From contig CAIIXF020000007.1 of the NCBI GenBank assembly GCA_903813345.2, forward strand, positions 30,848,698 through 30,912,697: a stretch of DNA of 64,000 bases. The letters are read 5' to 3'. The stretch's first letter is position 1, and each line of letters starts with the position of its first letter. A program made the translations under genes and the position numbers. Shown piece by piece: positions 29,401 through 44,400 of the stretch. Below the pieces are notes generated by a model. It was given only the letters and a program-made list of their open reading frames with translations, was not told the origin of the DNA and did not search any database. Source of the DNA: Owenia fusiformis. Lineage: Eukaryota > Annelida > Polychaeta > Sabellida > Oweniidae.

Positions 29401-32400
29401 TTCAATCATTGTACTGACTGTATACTCTTAGTCTTATAATGCATATAGGGTCTAAGGTAAGGTCCTACAAGTTAGACCATGGGAAGGAAGTATGTGTACA
29501 GTGTTGTAGGAGTATTGACATAAGATGGAAACTTTATACACTTTAAATAGTAAAATCAACAAGCTCAACAGGTTTACGAGTCAGGTACAATCAACTGCAT
29601 AACAAATCGTGATTTCAATTTTCACATATTTCTACATTTTTTTTCACATACTAGTACAGGGCGTTCAATAAGTATTGCTAATTTTGCTATAACTTTTGTT
29701 CTATTTCTTTTTTCTACGTGAAACTTTCACAACATAAGGTACATATATCTGACTTTATCCTATGAAAGTTTCAAGACAATCAAATCAGTATTAACAAGGT
29801 TATGGTTACTAAGGTAACCAATATCATGGTTATGCGGGGCAAATTCTTGACGTCACTTTGGACGACATTTTGAGTGTTGAAACCAGTATCATTTAATGCC
29901 GTTTAACTCTTGGGATATGCAGTGCAGTTATAAACTAGATAATGGCAACTCCGCGGAGTAGCAAATCCCAACGAACAAAATATCAATTACCGAATTCCAA
30001 TCAATTATACTCATTATTACTTTGGTTAAAATTGAAAAATTTAGATTTTAGAATTGCGAATTCCTGCAAAGCAGCCATTTTGAATTTCCTGAGGTACAAA
30101 TTTGAGTATTATATAGCCATACGTTGAAGGGATCGAAAAATTATTGCGAAATCGTACATTAGATGGCCATTTTGAATTTTACGAGGCTCGAATAAGAAAA
30201 AAGATACAATATTTGCAATCTACTCTTAATTGCCTTTCATTTGAGTATAATAAACCTATACTTCAGAAAGATCTACAAATTAGCGAAAATTTCTGTTTTC
30301 CTGACCCCCCATACACAGCCCCTGGGGGTCAGGATGAAAAACACAGAATATATGTGAAATAGATAGATGTTGCAAATATACTACCAAAATTTCAAAAAAT
30401 AATATTAAATGCTTTGGTTTAGAATGGAAAATTTATGATTTTTGTGAAAAAGTCCCGTCATTTTTAAAGCGGCGGCCATCTTGAAAAAATCCATTTTGAA
30501 TTTTCTGAGGTACAAATCTGAAAAATAATACCATAATTGTTATCTACTCCAAAATTCCTTCAATTTGAGTATTATATAGCCATACTTTGAAGGGATCGAA
30601 AAATCATTGCGAAATCGTACATTAGACGGCCATTTTGAATTTAACGAGGCTCGAATCAGAAAAAAGATACAATATTTGCAATCTACTCTTAATTGCCTTT
30701 CATTTGAGTATAATAAAGCTATACTTCAGAAAGATCTAAAAATTATCGAAAATTTCTGTTTTCCTGACCGGCCCCTGGGGGTCAGGATGAAAAACAAGGA
30801 ATATATGTGAAATAGATAGATGTTGTGAATATACTACTAAAATTTCAAACAATAATATTAATTACTTTGGTTTCGAATGAAAAATTTATGATTTTTGCGA
30901 AAAAGTCCTGTCATTTTTAAAGTGGCGGCCATCTTGAAAAAATTTTTTTTGTGTAAAACTTTTCATCAATATACATCTTTCCACCAAATATGAAGAAAAT
31001 CTGTCTACTAATATTTGAGTTATCTTCCGGACGGACGGACGGACGGACGGACGGATGGACGGACGGACGGAGGGCTTCACTATATCCCTACCGAACTTCG
31101 TTCGTTGGGATAATAATCCTTTCCAGAGTCACTTCATGATCCACATTAACTTCATGAGGTGCTCAGAATAGGCAGGCACCCTTATCATCAATGCACATTT
31201 GCTGTCTTGTGACCCACTGTGATACACATTTTTGAAGCCACCCTTAAAGTTTGTGGCTAGGGAGGTGTTCACTGTAGACATCAGCTGGTTGAGATTTTGG
31301 TGCGATATTCCTCTCAGATCCCTTTTCACTGGGGCAAATACAACAAAATCAAGCGAGGCTTCAACTGGAAAATATGCTCTGGAGGGCAATGCTTCCATGC
31401 CAATCTCTGTTATTGTATTTAGGAGAATAGAGGATCTGTGAGCAGGGGCGTTATCCTGGTGGACCGTATAGGTCAATATTGCTCTTTGAGGACGTTGAAG
31501 TGTGTGGCTAGGGATGTACAGTGTTCACTGCAGACATCCGCTGATTGAGATTCTAGTGCCATATTCCTCTCAGATCTCTTCACCGCTGTTAGATAATTCA
31601 TATAATTCAAACTGACAACATCAAGATTTGACCATATCAACAGTTTTTATTCATCAGAGTGTTTATTTGATGTATAACAATAATTCATCATGTAAACCCT
31701 TAAGGTTGCCCCGTGTATCCGTGACAATGGTTACCCTAGAGACTATAAGACTATTACTCAAGTAAGGAAAATAGTCCAAACCGGATTTCCTAAAGTACCA
31801 CTCTTGTAGAAGAAACACGGAACTACATTATACTGCCATATAACCAAATATTGCAATAGAGTAGTTTTGGGTGTTTTCTAAAATTTGTCAGACATGAGTA
31901 ATAATGTGTAGACTGTTATACCATATAAACATATCTCTGAAAGTTATAACAATAATAATAAAACTCATTCAGACATCATTTGTATATTCAAATCCCAAAG
32001 GCACATAATACAGAATATATAATAAATCTAAATAAAACAAATATTGACATACCTATGAACTGAATCTCTCTGATTTAGCTAGACTAAATGATCATCATGA
32101 CAAAATAATAACACAATATAAGATAAAAGACCTTGCATAATTTAAATGGCCTTCCAAAGTAAATCATTTCTTGTGTTGATCATTTCAAATAGTACCAAAA
32201 AATTCTGCAATAAACACAAGATCACCTTTCACACCAAAATGATTAAATGCACATTTTTATGCTAATTACCTAAAATTAATGTATCATTCTAAGAAAAATA
32301 TACATAAATCATGAATTTTTGAAAGGGTTGGGATGAGAGATTTCACCAGGCAACATGACTGCAAAACTTTGAGTTTTTTAATATTCTTATCAAAGTACAT

Positions 32401-35400
32401 TGTTTAATTTGGTACTTTGATCTTGTCAAGTGAGTCATTTGACATACATGCTCAATGCTGAAATACATAGAATTCAAAGATACCTACAAGTATGCGGTCT
32501 ATACTTTCATAACTGGTGTTTTTGTATGTTTATATACTGTATTATACAGAACACATGTAAAAACATGTATAGTGACCCATATGTCGGAGTCGGAGAGACA
32601 GATATGATTATGAGTCAATAATAGATATTTAGACTGCCATGTTATGCTTATCAAGAATATAGTAGCATGTTCAAGCAATTGCAATTTTAGATACTGTAAA
32701 TTTTCAAGGTTCCCTAATTTTCACTATATTCGCTGAAGAGGCTAGACAGTGAAATTAAAGGCATAGTGAATATTTGATTTAACATTGAATTCAATTGAAT
32801 ATTTCTTCAAACAGTCAAATTAAATGCCCATGAAACATTTCAGACTGATAAAATAGTGAATTTTTTTGTCAGTGAAAATTTGGGCTTTTACAGTATTAAA
32901 GATAGATGGTTTAAGTTAGCTAGTTTAAGTTGACTAACCTCAATTCATCTTCCTTCCTCTATATGAAATTCATATAAATTAGGATATTTCGTTGAATTTT
33001 TGAATATAATGAATTTTATGACTTCAAAATATCAGTTAATTTATTTTTATAGGTATACTTATTTCCGATCTCTCGACCTCTTAGAATTACATTGAAATAA
33101 ACCCTAATAGTAATAATCTACATACCTAAATAATAAAATGTTTCCTAATACCTTCAATCATTGTACTGACTGTATACTCTTAGTCTTATAATGCATATAG
33201 GGTCTAAGGTAAGGTCCTACAAGTTAGACCATGGGAAGGAAATATGTGTACAGTGTTGTAGGAGTATTGACATAAGATGGAAACTTTATACACTTTAAAT
33301 AGTAAAATCAACAAGCTCAACAGGTTTACGAGTCAGGTACAATCAACTGCATAACAAATCGTGATTTCAATTTTCACATATTTCTACATTTTTTTTTCAC
33401 ATACTAGTACAGGGCGTTCAATAAGTATTGCTAATTTTGCTATAACTTTTGTTCTATTTCTTTTTTCTACGTGAAACTTTCACAACATAAGGTACATATA
33501 TCTGACTTTATCCTATAAAAGTTTCAAGACAATCAAATCAGTATTAACAAGGTTATGGCTACTAAGGTAACCAATATCATGGTTATGCGGGGCAAATTCT
33601 TGACGTCACTTTGGACGACATTTTGGGTGTTGAAAGCAGTATCATTTAATGCCGTTTAACTCTTGGGATATGCAGTGCAGTTATAAACTAGATAATGGCA
33701 ACTCCACGGAGTAGCAAATCCCAACGAACAAAATATCAATTACCGAATTCCAATCAATTATACTCATTATTACTTTGGTTAAAATTGAAAAATTTAGATT
33801 TTAGAATTGCGAATTCCTGCAAAGCAGCCATTTTGAATTTCCTGAGGTACAAATTTGAGTATCATATAGCCATACGTTGAAGGGATCGAAAAATTATTGC
33901 GAAATCGTACATTAGATGGCCATTTTGAATTTTACGAGGCTCGAATAAGAAAAAAGATACAATATTTGCAATCTACTCTTAATTGCCTTTCATTTGAGTA
34001 TAATAAACCTATACTTCAGAAAGATCTACAAATTAGCGAAAATTTCTGTTTTCCTGACCCCCCATACACAGCCCCTGGGGGTCAGGATGAAAAACACAGA
34101 ATATATGTGAAATAGATAGATGTTGCAAATATACTACCAAAATTTCAAACAATAATATTAAATACTTTGGTTTAGAATGGAAAATTTATGATTTTTGCGA
34201 AAAAGTCCCGTCATTTTTAAAGCGGCGGCCATCTTGAATTAATCCATTTTGAATTTTCTGAGGTACAAATCTGAAAAATAATACCATAATTGTTATCTAC
34301 TCCAAAATTCCTTCAATTTGAGTATTATATAGCCATACTTTGAAGGGATCGAAAAATCATTGCGAAATCGTACATTAGACGGCCATTTTGAATTTTACGA
34401 GGCTCGAATCAGAAAAAAGATACAATATTTGCAATCTACTCTTAATTGCCTTTCATTTGAGTATAATAAAGCTATACTTCAGAAAGATCTAAAAATTATC
34501 GAAAATTTCTGTTTTCCTGACCCCCCCATACACGGCCCCTGGGGGTCAGGATGAAAAACAAGGAATATATGTGAAAAAGATAGATGTTGTGAATATACTA
34601 CTAAAATTTCAAACAATAATATTAATTACTTTGGTTTAGAATGAAAAATTTATGATTTTTGCGAAAAAGTCCTGTCATTTTTAAAGTGGCGGCCATCTTG
34701 AAAAAATTTTTTTTGCGTAAAACTTTTCATCAATATACATCTTTCCACCAAATATGAAGAAAATCTGTCTACTAATATTTGAGTTATCTTCCGGACGGAC
34801 GGACGGACTGACTGACTGACGGACTGACGGACGGACGGACGGACGGACGGACGGACGGAGGGCTTCACTATATCCCTACCGAACTTCGTTCGTTGGGATA
34901 ATAATCCTTTCCAGAGTCACTTCATGATCCACATTAACTTCATGAGGTGCTCAGAATAGGCAGGCACCCTTATCATCAATGCACATTTGCTGTCTTGTGA
35001 CCCACTGTGATACACATTTTTGAAGCCACCCTTAAAGTTTGTGGCTAGGGAGGTGTTCACTGCAGACATCAGCTGGTTGAGATTCTGGTGCGATATTCCT
35101 CTCAGATCCCTTTTCACTGGGGCAAATACAACAAAATCAAGCGAGGCTTCAACTGGAAAACATGCTCTGGAGGGCAATGCTTCCATGCCAATCTCTGTTA
35201 TTGTATTTAGGAGAATAGAGGATCTGTGAGCAGGGGCGTTATCCTGGTGGACCGTATAGGTCAATATTGCTCTTTGAGGACGTTGAAGTGTGTGGCTAGG
35301 GATGTACAGTGTTCACTGCAGACATCCGCTGATTGAGATTCTAGTGCCATATTCCTCTCAGATCTCTTCACCGCTGTTAGATAATTCATATAATTCAAAC

Positions 35401-38400
35401 TGACAACATCAAGATTTGACCATATCAACAGTTTTTATTCATCAGAGTGTTTATTTGATGTATAACAATAATTCATCATGTAAACCCTTAAGGTTGCCCC
35501 GTGTATCCGTGACAATGGTTACCCTAGTAACCATAACTTTGTCAATACTAAGTCGGTTGTCCAGAAATTTGGATAAAATAAGGTCAGATATGTGTTGCTT
35601 ATGTTGTAAAAGTTTCACGAAGAAATATGCAAAATAACAAAAGTTATAACAAAATTAGCAATACTTATTGAACGCCCTGTATAAATGCATTTGAGATTTC
35701 CAGAAATATTTCTTTTCAAGTCATGTTAACTTTCATTTACCGTTGTGTCTACTGTGGTCTATATCTGTGGTAAAAGTTCTTTCTTTAACCTCCAGTATTT
35801 TCCTTATTTCATCTTATATTATTTGATCTAGATTGAAATCAAAATAAATGATTTGAAAAAATGTCACTTTATGACAATTCCAAGGTCAGATATAAGCTCC
35901 TGACAAAATAAAGGTAGTTTTAAAAATGACTGGTTCAATTAATGGAGAGTCAAAAGACAAAGTTAATGCTGACCTTTGACATTAAATATCAATCTTTTTT
36001 AAATTTATTTCATGAATTAATTTCAATGGTGTGTCTGAACCATAGAGATGAATGGTAATATCACCTTAAATCAAAGGTTAGATATATCAGATAAATCCTG
36101 ACAATTTGTAGGATGATTTCTAAAAAATTTGTTGAAAAATAAACTTTTGACCTTCAATATCTCAAAATCTAAGCATAATTTCTAAAGACCACATACAAAA
36201 AATGTATTATCTGCAAATCACAGTTCTTTCAGTAAATTGGTACAATCATTCCATTTTGTATGATATAATAATGTATACCAGAGACATCTTTATATGGTAT
36301 CGGATCAAAGTTATTGTAAAAAAAATCACCATAATGTGAGATTTGTATACTCATAATGGAAATTTATAATCCCATGTTTCCCACTAAAATCTTTAAAAAA
36401 ATTATCTAATTTTTCCAATTTTTCAAGGTTCTTTTCAAAAAACAAGACAAATGTATTGAACATTTTTTGATGAGAAAAAATGTTCAGTGTCGGTAGGTGT
36501 TCACTAACAGAGAGGGTAATTTATACAGAAGTCAGTAAAGTATGTGCAAAGGAAGGGTGTCTACAAGAGACAGTTGTTCACTATGACGTTTTAACTAAAT
36601 TGGTAAATGTAAGACACAAATGTACTATACTATTTCACTACTTCTAATACTCTATAAAGCATGATTCATGATCTGGTTCATTTTTTTGAAATAAGTGTAA
36701 AATTTGTTACCCATAGTCAATCCATATTCTTAATGAGTCATCCCATACAGTACTATTAGGCCATCAGCCTGGGGGGTTGGTCGGTATCAAATTAGGGGAA
36801 TAATCGCCATAGTGATTTTTGGGAAGATTAAGACCTCAAAAGTAAGAAAATATGTGATAGCATTGTAACAGTTGTAGCTAAATGGGTGTTATCACCCATT
36901 TTTCAAAATGGCCGCCGGTGCACGTGTCACAATATAAGAGTGGGTTTATCTAAGCACATTGAGATGCAAAAACTGTGATTTTAGGACCTATGTCTAGGTT
37001 TTAGGGGTCAAGGATTTCATTTATGTTTAAATCTAAGTCATCAAATAATTGTTTCCTACAGAAATCCAAGATGGCCGCCAAAATGGGTGCAGAAATGAAT
37101 ATGTAACTACTGTTAATGCTCAAGAAACACTTAAGAACAGTGATTTTGGACCCCATGTCTACATTTAGGGGTCAAGGATTTGATTTATGTCTAAATCTGA
37201 GTCATCAGATAATTACTTTTCATAGAATTCCAAGATGGCCACCAAAATGGATGCCAAATCAAATATGTAACTACTGATTTAAGCTCAAGGAACAGTTAAA
37301 ACAGTGATTTTGGAGATGATATCTGGGTTTTAAGGGTCAAGGATTTCATTTATGTCTAAATCTGAATCATCAAACAATTACTTTATATAGAAATCCAAGA
37401 TGGCCACCAAAATGGGTGCCAAAATGAATATTTAATTGATTGATTTAAGCTCAAAGAACAGTTGAAAACAGTGATTTTTGAGACAATGTCTAGGTTTAAA
37501 CGGTCAAGGATTAGACTTTTGTCTAAATCTAAGTCATCAAACAATTACTTTATGCAGAAATCCAAGATGGCCATCAAAATGGGTGCCAAAATGAATATTT
37601 AACTATTGATTTTAGCTCAAAGAACAGTTAAGAACAGTGATTTTGGAGACAATGACTAGGTTTTAGGGGTCAAGGGTTTCATCTAAATCTGAGTCATCAA
37701 GCAATTGCTTTTCATAGAAATCCAAGATGGTCACCAAAATAGGTGCCAATAACAAAAAATGTTGATTTAAGCTCAAAGAACAGTTTATAACAGTAATTTG
37801 AGACCATGTCAAGATTTTTGGTGTCAAGAATTTAAGTTATGTCTACAACTATAATTAATTCCTTTATTTGGATCCAAGATGGCTTCCAACATTGCTGCCG
37901 AAGTGAAAATAAGATTAATCATCTAAACATATAGAGGAGTTAGAACATTAAGTTTGTCTTTAATAAAATCAGCAAACATTTTATCATCTAAACATATAGA
38001 GGAGTTAGAACATTAAGTTTGTCTTTAATAAAATCAGCAAACATTTTATTTATATGGGTATCCAAGATGGCCTCCAAAATGGTTGCCAAAATGAATTCAT
38101 ATAACTATCCATTTATCCACATAGATCACCAAGAACAATAATTTGGGAAGCAATGTTTACTTTAAGGAGGTCATGAATTCCAGTTACATAGAGCTATGCC
38201 AATCTGTGATTAACATCAGAATTCAAGATGGATGTCAAAGTGATAATATTATGCAGCCATTTTGGTGGCCATCTTGGATATCAAAATAAAGGAATTATTT
38301 TATGACTAAATTCAAAATTGAAATTCTTGGCCTCTTAAACCTGGACACGGTCTTCAAAATCACTGTCCTTACCTATTCTTTGAGCTTAGATCAATAGTTA

Positions 38401-41400
38401 CATATTCATTTCAGCACCCATTTTGGTGGCCATCTTGGATTTCTATAAAAAGTATTTATTTGATTACTTAGATTTAGACATTAATGAAATCTTTGGCCCC
38501 TACAAAATAGACAGAGTCTATAAAATTACTGTTCTTAACTGTTATTTCACCTTAAATCAATAGTTACATATTCATTTTGGCATCCATTTTGGTGGCCATC
38601 TTGGATTTCTATAAAAAGTAATTGTTTGATCACTTAGATTTAGACATAAGTCTAATCCTTGACCCTTTAAACCCAGACATTGTTTCAAAAATCACTGTTC
38701 TCAACTGTTCTTTGAGCTTAAATCAATCAGTTAAATATTCATTTTGGCACCCATTTTGGTGGCCATCTTGGATTTCTATATAAAGTAATTGTTTGATGAC
38801 TCAGATTTAGACATAAGTCAAATCCTTGACCCTTAAAACCAAGACATGATCTCTGAAATCACTGTATATTCTTTGAGCTTAAATCAATAGTTACAGTGCA
38901 TATTCTTTTTGGCACCCATTCTGGTGGCCATCTTGTAATTCTATGAAAAGGTAATTATTTGATGACTCCCATTTAGACATAAATGAAATCCTTAACTCTA
39001 GAACTGTGACATTATCTCAAAAATCACTGTTCTTAACTCTCCTTCGAGCTTAAAGCAATGGTTACATACCAGTATTCCTTTTGGCATCCATTTTGGTGGC
39101 CATCTTGTATCTCTATGAAAAGGTAATTATTTGATGAATCCCATTTAGACATAAATGAGATCCTTGACTCTAGAACTGTGAGATGGTCTCCAAAATCACT
39201 GTTCTGAACTGTTCTTCGAGCTTAAATCAATCTTTACATACCGGTATTCGTTTTGGGACCCATTTTGGTGGCCATCTTGGATTTCTATAAGAAGTAATTG
39301 TTTGATGACTTCGATTTTGGCATAAATGAAATCATTGACCACTAAAACCTAAACTTAGGCCCTAAAATCACAGTTTCTGCATCTCTGAATACTTAGATAT
39401 ACCCACTCTTATATTGTAACACGTGCACTGGCGGCCATTTTGAAAAATGGGTGATAACACCCATTTAGCTACAACTGTTGCAATGCTATCACATATTTTC
39501 TTACTCTAGAGGTCTTAACCTTCCCAAAAATCACTATGGCGATTATTCCCCTGATTTGATACCGATAACCTAAATTTTGGGGTGAAGCTGATGGCCTATA
39601 TTTCTAAGTCCTACCTTCTTATAAAATCTTTGAAATCATCAGACCATTTTGGTGGGTTTTTCATCAAGGGTGGAGAATCTCGTGGAATTCTAAACAGTGC
39701 TCTCATTGGATGCATATCAGCCAATGGGGCTTCTCCATCTGCTAGTTCAATGGCAGTTATGCCGAGAGACCATACGTCGCAACGGCTGTCATAGTTATAG
39801 TCCATTTGCTGCTCACAGGCGATCACCTGAAAATGACATCACAATGTAAAATCTGCTTGTGGCAATGGTCTCAAAGCGAAATGTCAAATAAATGTAAAAC
39901 AAATGGCATGAACAAAGTCACAACACGTAATAGCTCCCAAAAAGTAAACAAAATCTGATGACATATTAGGCAAGATGAAATTATAAAGAGCTTAGAGAAA
40001 AATAGAGTCAATAAGCATAATCAGGTCCATGTAATTAGTTCAATGCTAAGAAGTAATGAGCAGAGAAACATTTCTATACTCACTTCAGGAGCCATCCAGA
40101 AAGGAGTTCCCACAGAAGTATATCTTCTGCCTTTCGTTTCTTCCATATGTCCAGATACACCTAAAAATGAAAAAATAATAATGAACTTCACTTACATTAT
40201 TGTATATTATTAGTCAAAAAATGTCCATATATAACAGTTTTGACTTTTTACTGCCTAAAATGACCACTTAAATGGGCTTTAAAAATACTTCGCTTAAGTG
40301 TAATTTACAGGTCTAATTGCCAGGTAATCATAGATATTTTATATCTAGGTCAAGATCAAGGGTAAAACTTGTTTTCAATTCAATTTAATTGATTTATAAT
40401 TTCATCATACAACATTATATACATTACTAAGGGCTGTACACATCATCAAATCAAGTTCAAATCAATCTGTTTTTTCTCACTTTGTCTTTATACTTCATAT
40501 TTTGAAGAAAATGCCTATTTCTCCATAATGTGGCAAAGCAGGAGTTGGGACAAATGGCATAGATTTCCAGTATGGACCCCAATAAAATGGATATTAGAAT
40601 AATCCATACAACAAGTAATTTTCATTTATTTTTGATTTAATTTCTTAAATAATTGACTTCGATACTATATCCAAATATTATTATTTGATACAAAACAACA
40701 TCTCAATTATTAATACTTGTATGTATACACAAAACAAACTTGTTTCTAATGATCTATCAAAAAGACATCAAGCCAGTCTAAAAGTTATAAATGATAATTC
40801 TGTATTGTGCTGGGAGGCCTTAATGACTGTATAAAGCTTCCGACACTCCTCAAAACAACAATTTGAAAGGTAACTAATGCTACTAATAGTCATTACATTG
40901 CCATGTCAACATCACAAAAAGCTAATCAAAAGAAAAAAACAAAGAGAGCATTGACGTAATATTGCCAATGATGTAAATAAATCATGACTAAAGGCTGCCT
41001 ATTAGGTAGATATACGGTTTTAACTGAGTTTGTCATGCCAGATATCCCAATATACAGTATATTGTCTTACTCCGAGTTTGTTTTTGGTACAATCGTAACT
41101 TACAATTCCAAGAAAACCATTGTCTATATTTTGACGAACAGTGACTTGTGACTAAATAATAAGTAACGACAATTTCAAAAATGTATTTATGCAGTAAAAT
41201 GGGAATTAAATTTTCAAAATTTGGGGGCCAATTTTTTTTTACCTGACTCAAAATTTGGGCCCCCCCTTGTTAGCTTTTGGATCCGCAACTGTTATGTAAA
41301 CGTTGTACGTAAGAGGAGTGCACATTTTTATGCACATGGACTTGAAGAGAGTCTACACATTACTAATATTGCACCAAGTCTTTTTTTAAATAATAAGGTC

Positions 41401-44400
41401 GTGTATCATGGGCACGATTATTTCTTTTTCAGTTGTATCATTAGCCCCTGTGTATTCAACACATCTAACCACTTTAACATGCTTGACTTCATAGAGGTTA
41501 AATACTACTTTTATGCAGAAAACATTTTAATAATACTTATTGAGATTTAACATATTGGCAGACAATAGGCAATATAAACTTATTGACAGACAATAGGCAA
41601 TACAAAAATATTGACAGTTCATGGAATATATATACATATTGGCAGACAATAGGCAATATAAACTTATTGACAGACAATGGGCAATCAAAAATATTGACAG
41701 TTCATGGACAAAATATACATATTGGCAGACAATAGGCAATATAAACGTATTGACAGACAATGGGCAATCAAAAATATTGACAGTTCATGGACAATATATA
41801 CAAATTGGCAGACAATAGGCAATATAAACATGTTGACAGACAATATTTTTTGTCTGTTTTTTCATGAGTATGATGCTTCTGATAGATTTAAAATGTGGGG
41901 GTAATTGGTTCCAAATATCAGGTATAGAATAAGATAGCATTGATTTTCCATAGTTTGTACGAATTTTGGGTTTGTCGAAAGTTTTCTTGTTTCTTGTATC
42001 ATAATTATGTCTATTTTCAACTGTTTGGAAGAAATCTGGAAATATTTGTTTGTAATTATCCTTGTCATTGATCCATTTAAACATGAATATATATCTTTGT
42101 TGCTTATTTATCTGAAATATGTTCAGGATTTTTAGATCATGAAAAAGAGGTAAAGATTGAGCTCTAAAGTCGCTATTTGTTGCAATTCTTACAAATTGTT
42201 TCTGAGAACGATGAAGAGTATTAAGCAATGTACAGCCTGCTTCGCCCCAGATTATATTTCCATAAATAAGATATGAGTAAATTAGAGAGTAATATATACT
42301 AAGTAAGCTTTTGGCATTCAATAAATGTTTAACTTTGTATAATATACCAATGGTTCTTGATATTTTCATGTTTACTGCTGTAATGTGATTCTTCCAGGTA
42401 AGATTCTGATCAATTATAATTCCTAAAAAGTTTATATGTGTCACTTGCTCAAGTATTTTATTATTCACAATGACTGATATATCATTTTTATTATATTGCT
42501 TTTGTCTAGACTTTTTGTATAAACGTATTGACAGACAATAGGCAATATAAACATGTTGACAGACAATGGGCAATACAAAAATATTGACAGTTCATGGACA
42601 ATACATACATATTGACAGACAATAGGCAATATAAACTTATTGACAGACAATAGGCAATACAAAAATATTGACAGTTCATGGACAATATACACATATTGGC
42701 AGACGATAGGCAATATAAACTTATTGACAGACAATGGACAATACCAGAATATATTCAGTTCATGGACAATATATACATATTGGCAGACAATAGGCAATAA
42801 AAACATGTTGACAGACAATGGGCAATGCAAAAATATTGACAGTTCATGGACAATATATACATATTGGCAGACAATAGGCAATATAGAATTATTGACAGAC
42901 AATAGGCAATATAAACATGTTCACAGACAATGGGCAATACAAAAATATTGACAGTTCATGGACAATATATACATATTGGCAGACAATAGGCAATATAAAC
43001 TTATTGAGACAATAGGCAATATAAACATGTTCACAGACAATGGGCAATACAAAAATATTGACAGTTCATGGACAATATATACATATTGGCAGACAATGGG
43101 CAATATAACCTTATTGACAGACAATAAGCAACATAAACATGTTGACAGACAATGGGAAATACAAAAATATTGACAGTTCATGGACAATATATACATATTG
43201 GCAGACAATGGGCAATATAAACTTATTGACAGACAATAGGCATTATAAACATGTTGACAGACAATGGGCAATACAAAAATATTGGCAGACAATAGGCAAT
43301 ATAAATACTGAATACATATTCTCTGGAGCGTGTATTATTGTATTATTAACACCTCAAATCTAACAATGAAAACCTTTCTAAACATCACTTAATAGGATTG
43401 CTTACAAATAATAACCATTGCAGAATCTCGTGCAAATAAATGACTAATCGAGGATTTGCGCTTTATTCTCTGTGATTGATCTACTTACTGTAATAATGTG
43501 GATTTAAAAGGTACTTACCAAAGTCTATTATTCTTATATCTGCATTGTTGTTTAGTAGTATATTATGTCCTTTGATATCCCTATGGATGACATAATTGTT
43601 GTGAAGATGCTGGAGAGCCTGAAAAGATGTTTGGAAAATTATACTTATCTTCCTTGAATGGGGGGAAGGTGGATTTCCATGGTGAAAGTTGGGTCATATT
43701 GATAGAACATTGAATAGTAAAAATTATTAATAAAAAAGGCATTATGCAAAATGTTCATGCGTAAATGCCATCTAGTGGCAATTACTATAAGTGATTAGAA
43801 TAAACGAAAATTCAAGATAGAACATGCAGTTTTATCGATAACAGTGTTTCTTTTGAAATATGCCTTTTGAAATAATTTAAACAATTACAAAGAATTTCAT
43901 CGGCGAGAAAGGTAACAACTTAAAATTAATCTCAGATTACAAGTTTTTGTGAAACATGCGCAGCCCTCTTAAGACATTCAAAAGATCAACGCTGCATAAG
44001 CATAACCAAAATTAGACGGAAAATGTAAGTTGTTGAACTGTTTTAAACTTATTAACTATTTTATTTGTTATGTCCCGTTCCGTCCCAAATATCCCGTCCC
44101 GAAACAGATAAATCTTGTCCCGTCAAGATTTTCTCGCGGGACAGATTTTTTAAACCCAGTGCCCAAAATTCGCGGGATTTTGCGGGACATCTACTAAATT
44201 CGCGGGGTTTTGCCGGACATTTAAGGGATTTGCGTGATTGCGCTAATAGGAGATTTTTTTTATCAAATTCGCGGGATTTCGCGGGACCATTCGAGGGACA
44301 AACACCCTAATTGCGGGACAGTTAACAGGTGTACCACCAAAAACTTCATAGAGGGACAGATTTTTTAGACAAAGTGCCCTAAATTTGCGGGATTTCACGG

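Larger units (their letters stand above)
27990..31739. repeat. 3.75-kb tandem duplication, copy 1
   Basis: Matches 31743-35527 nearly base for base. The offset is 3753 up to about 31 kb and 3788 after it; the change comes mainly from the GGAC microsatellite. The left boundary is in host intron sequence (CTATAAGACTATTACTCAAG) and the right boundary falls inside a mariner, whose right end is missing in this copy. The low divergence means a recent event. Confidence 0.95.

Noticed and set aside
37000-39300. Repeated 'aagatggcc' words as possible YY1-type sites
   Set aside because: They come with the repeat unit of the fold-back element; nothing else points to regulation.
42465-43292. Long repetitive open frames ('[15 protein letters not shown]'-like)
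   Set aside because: Artefacts of the 84-bp satellite units, open in several frames on both strands at once.
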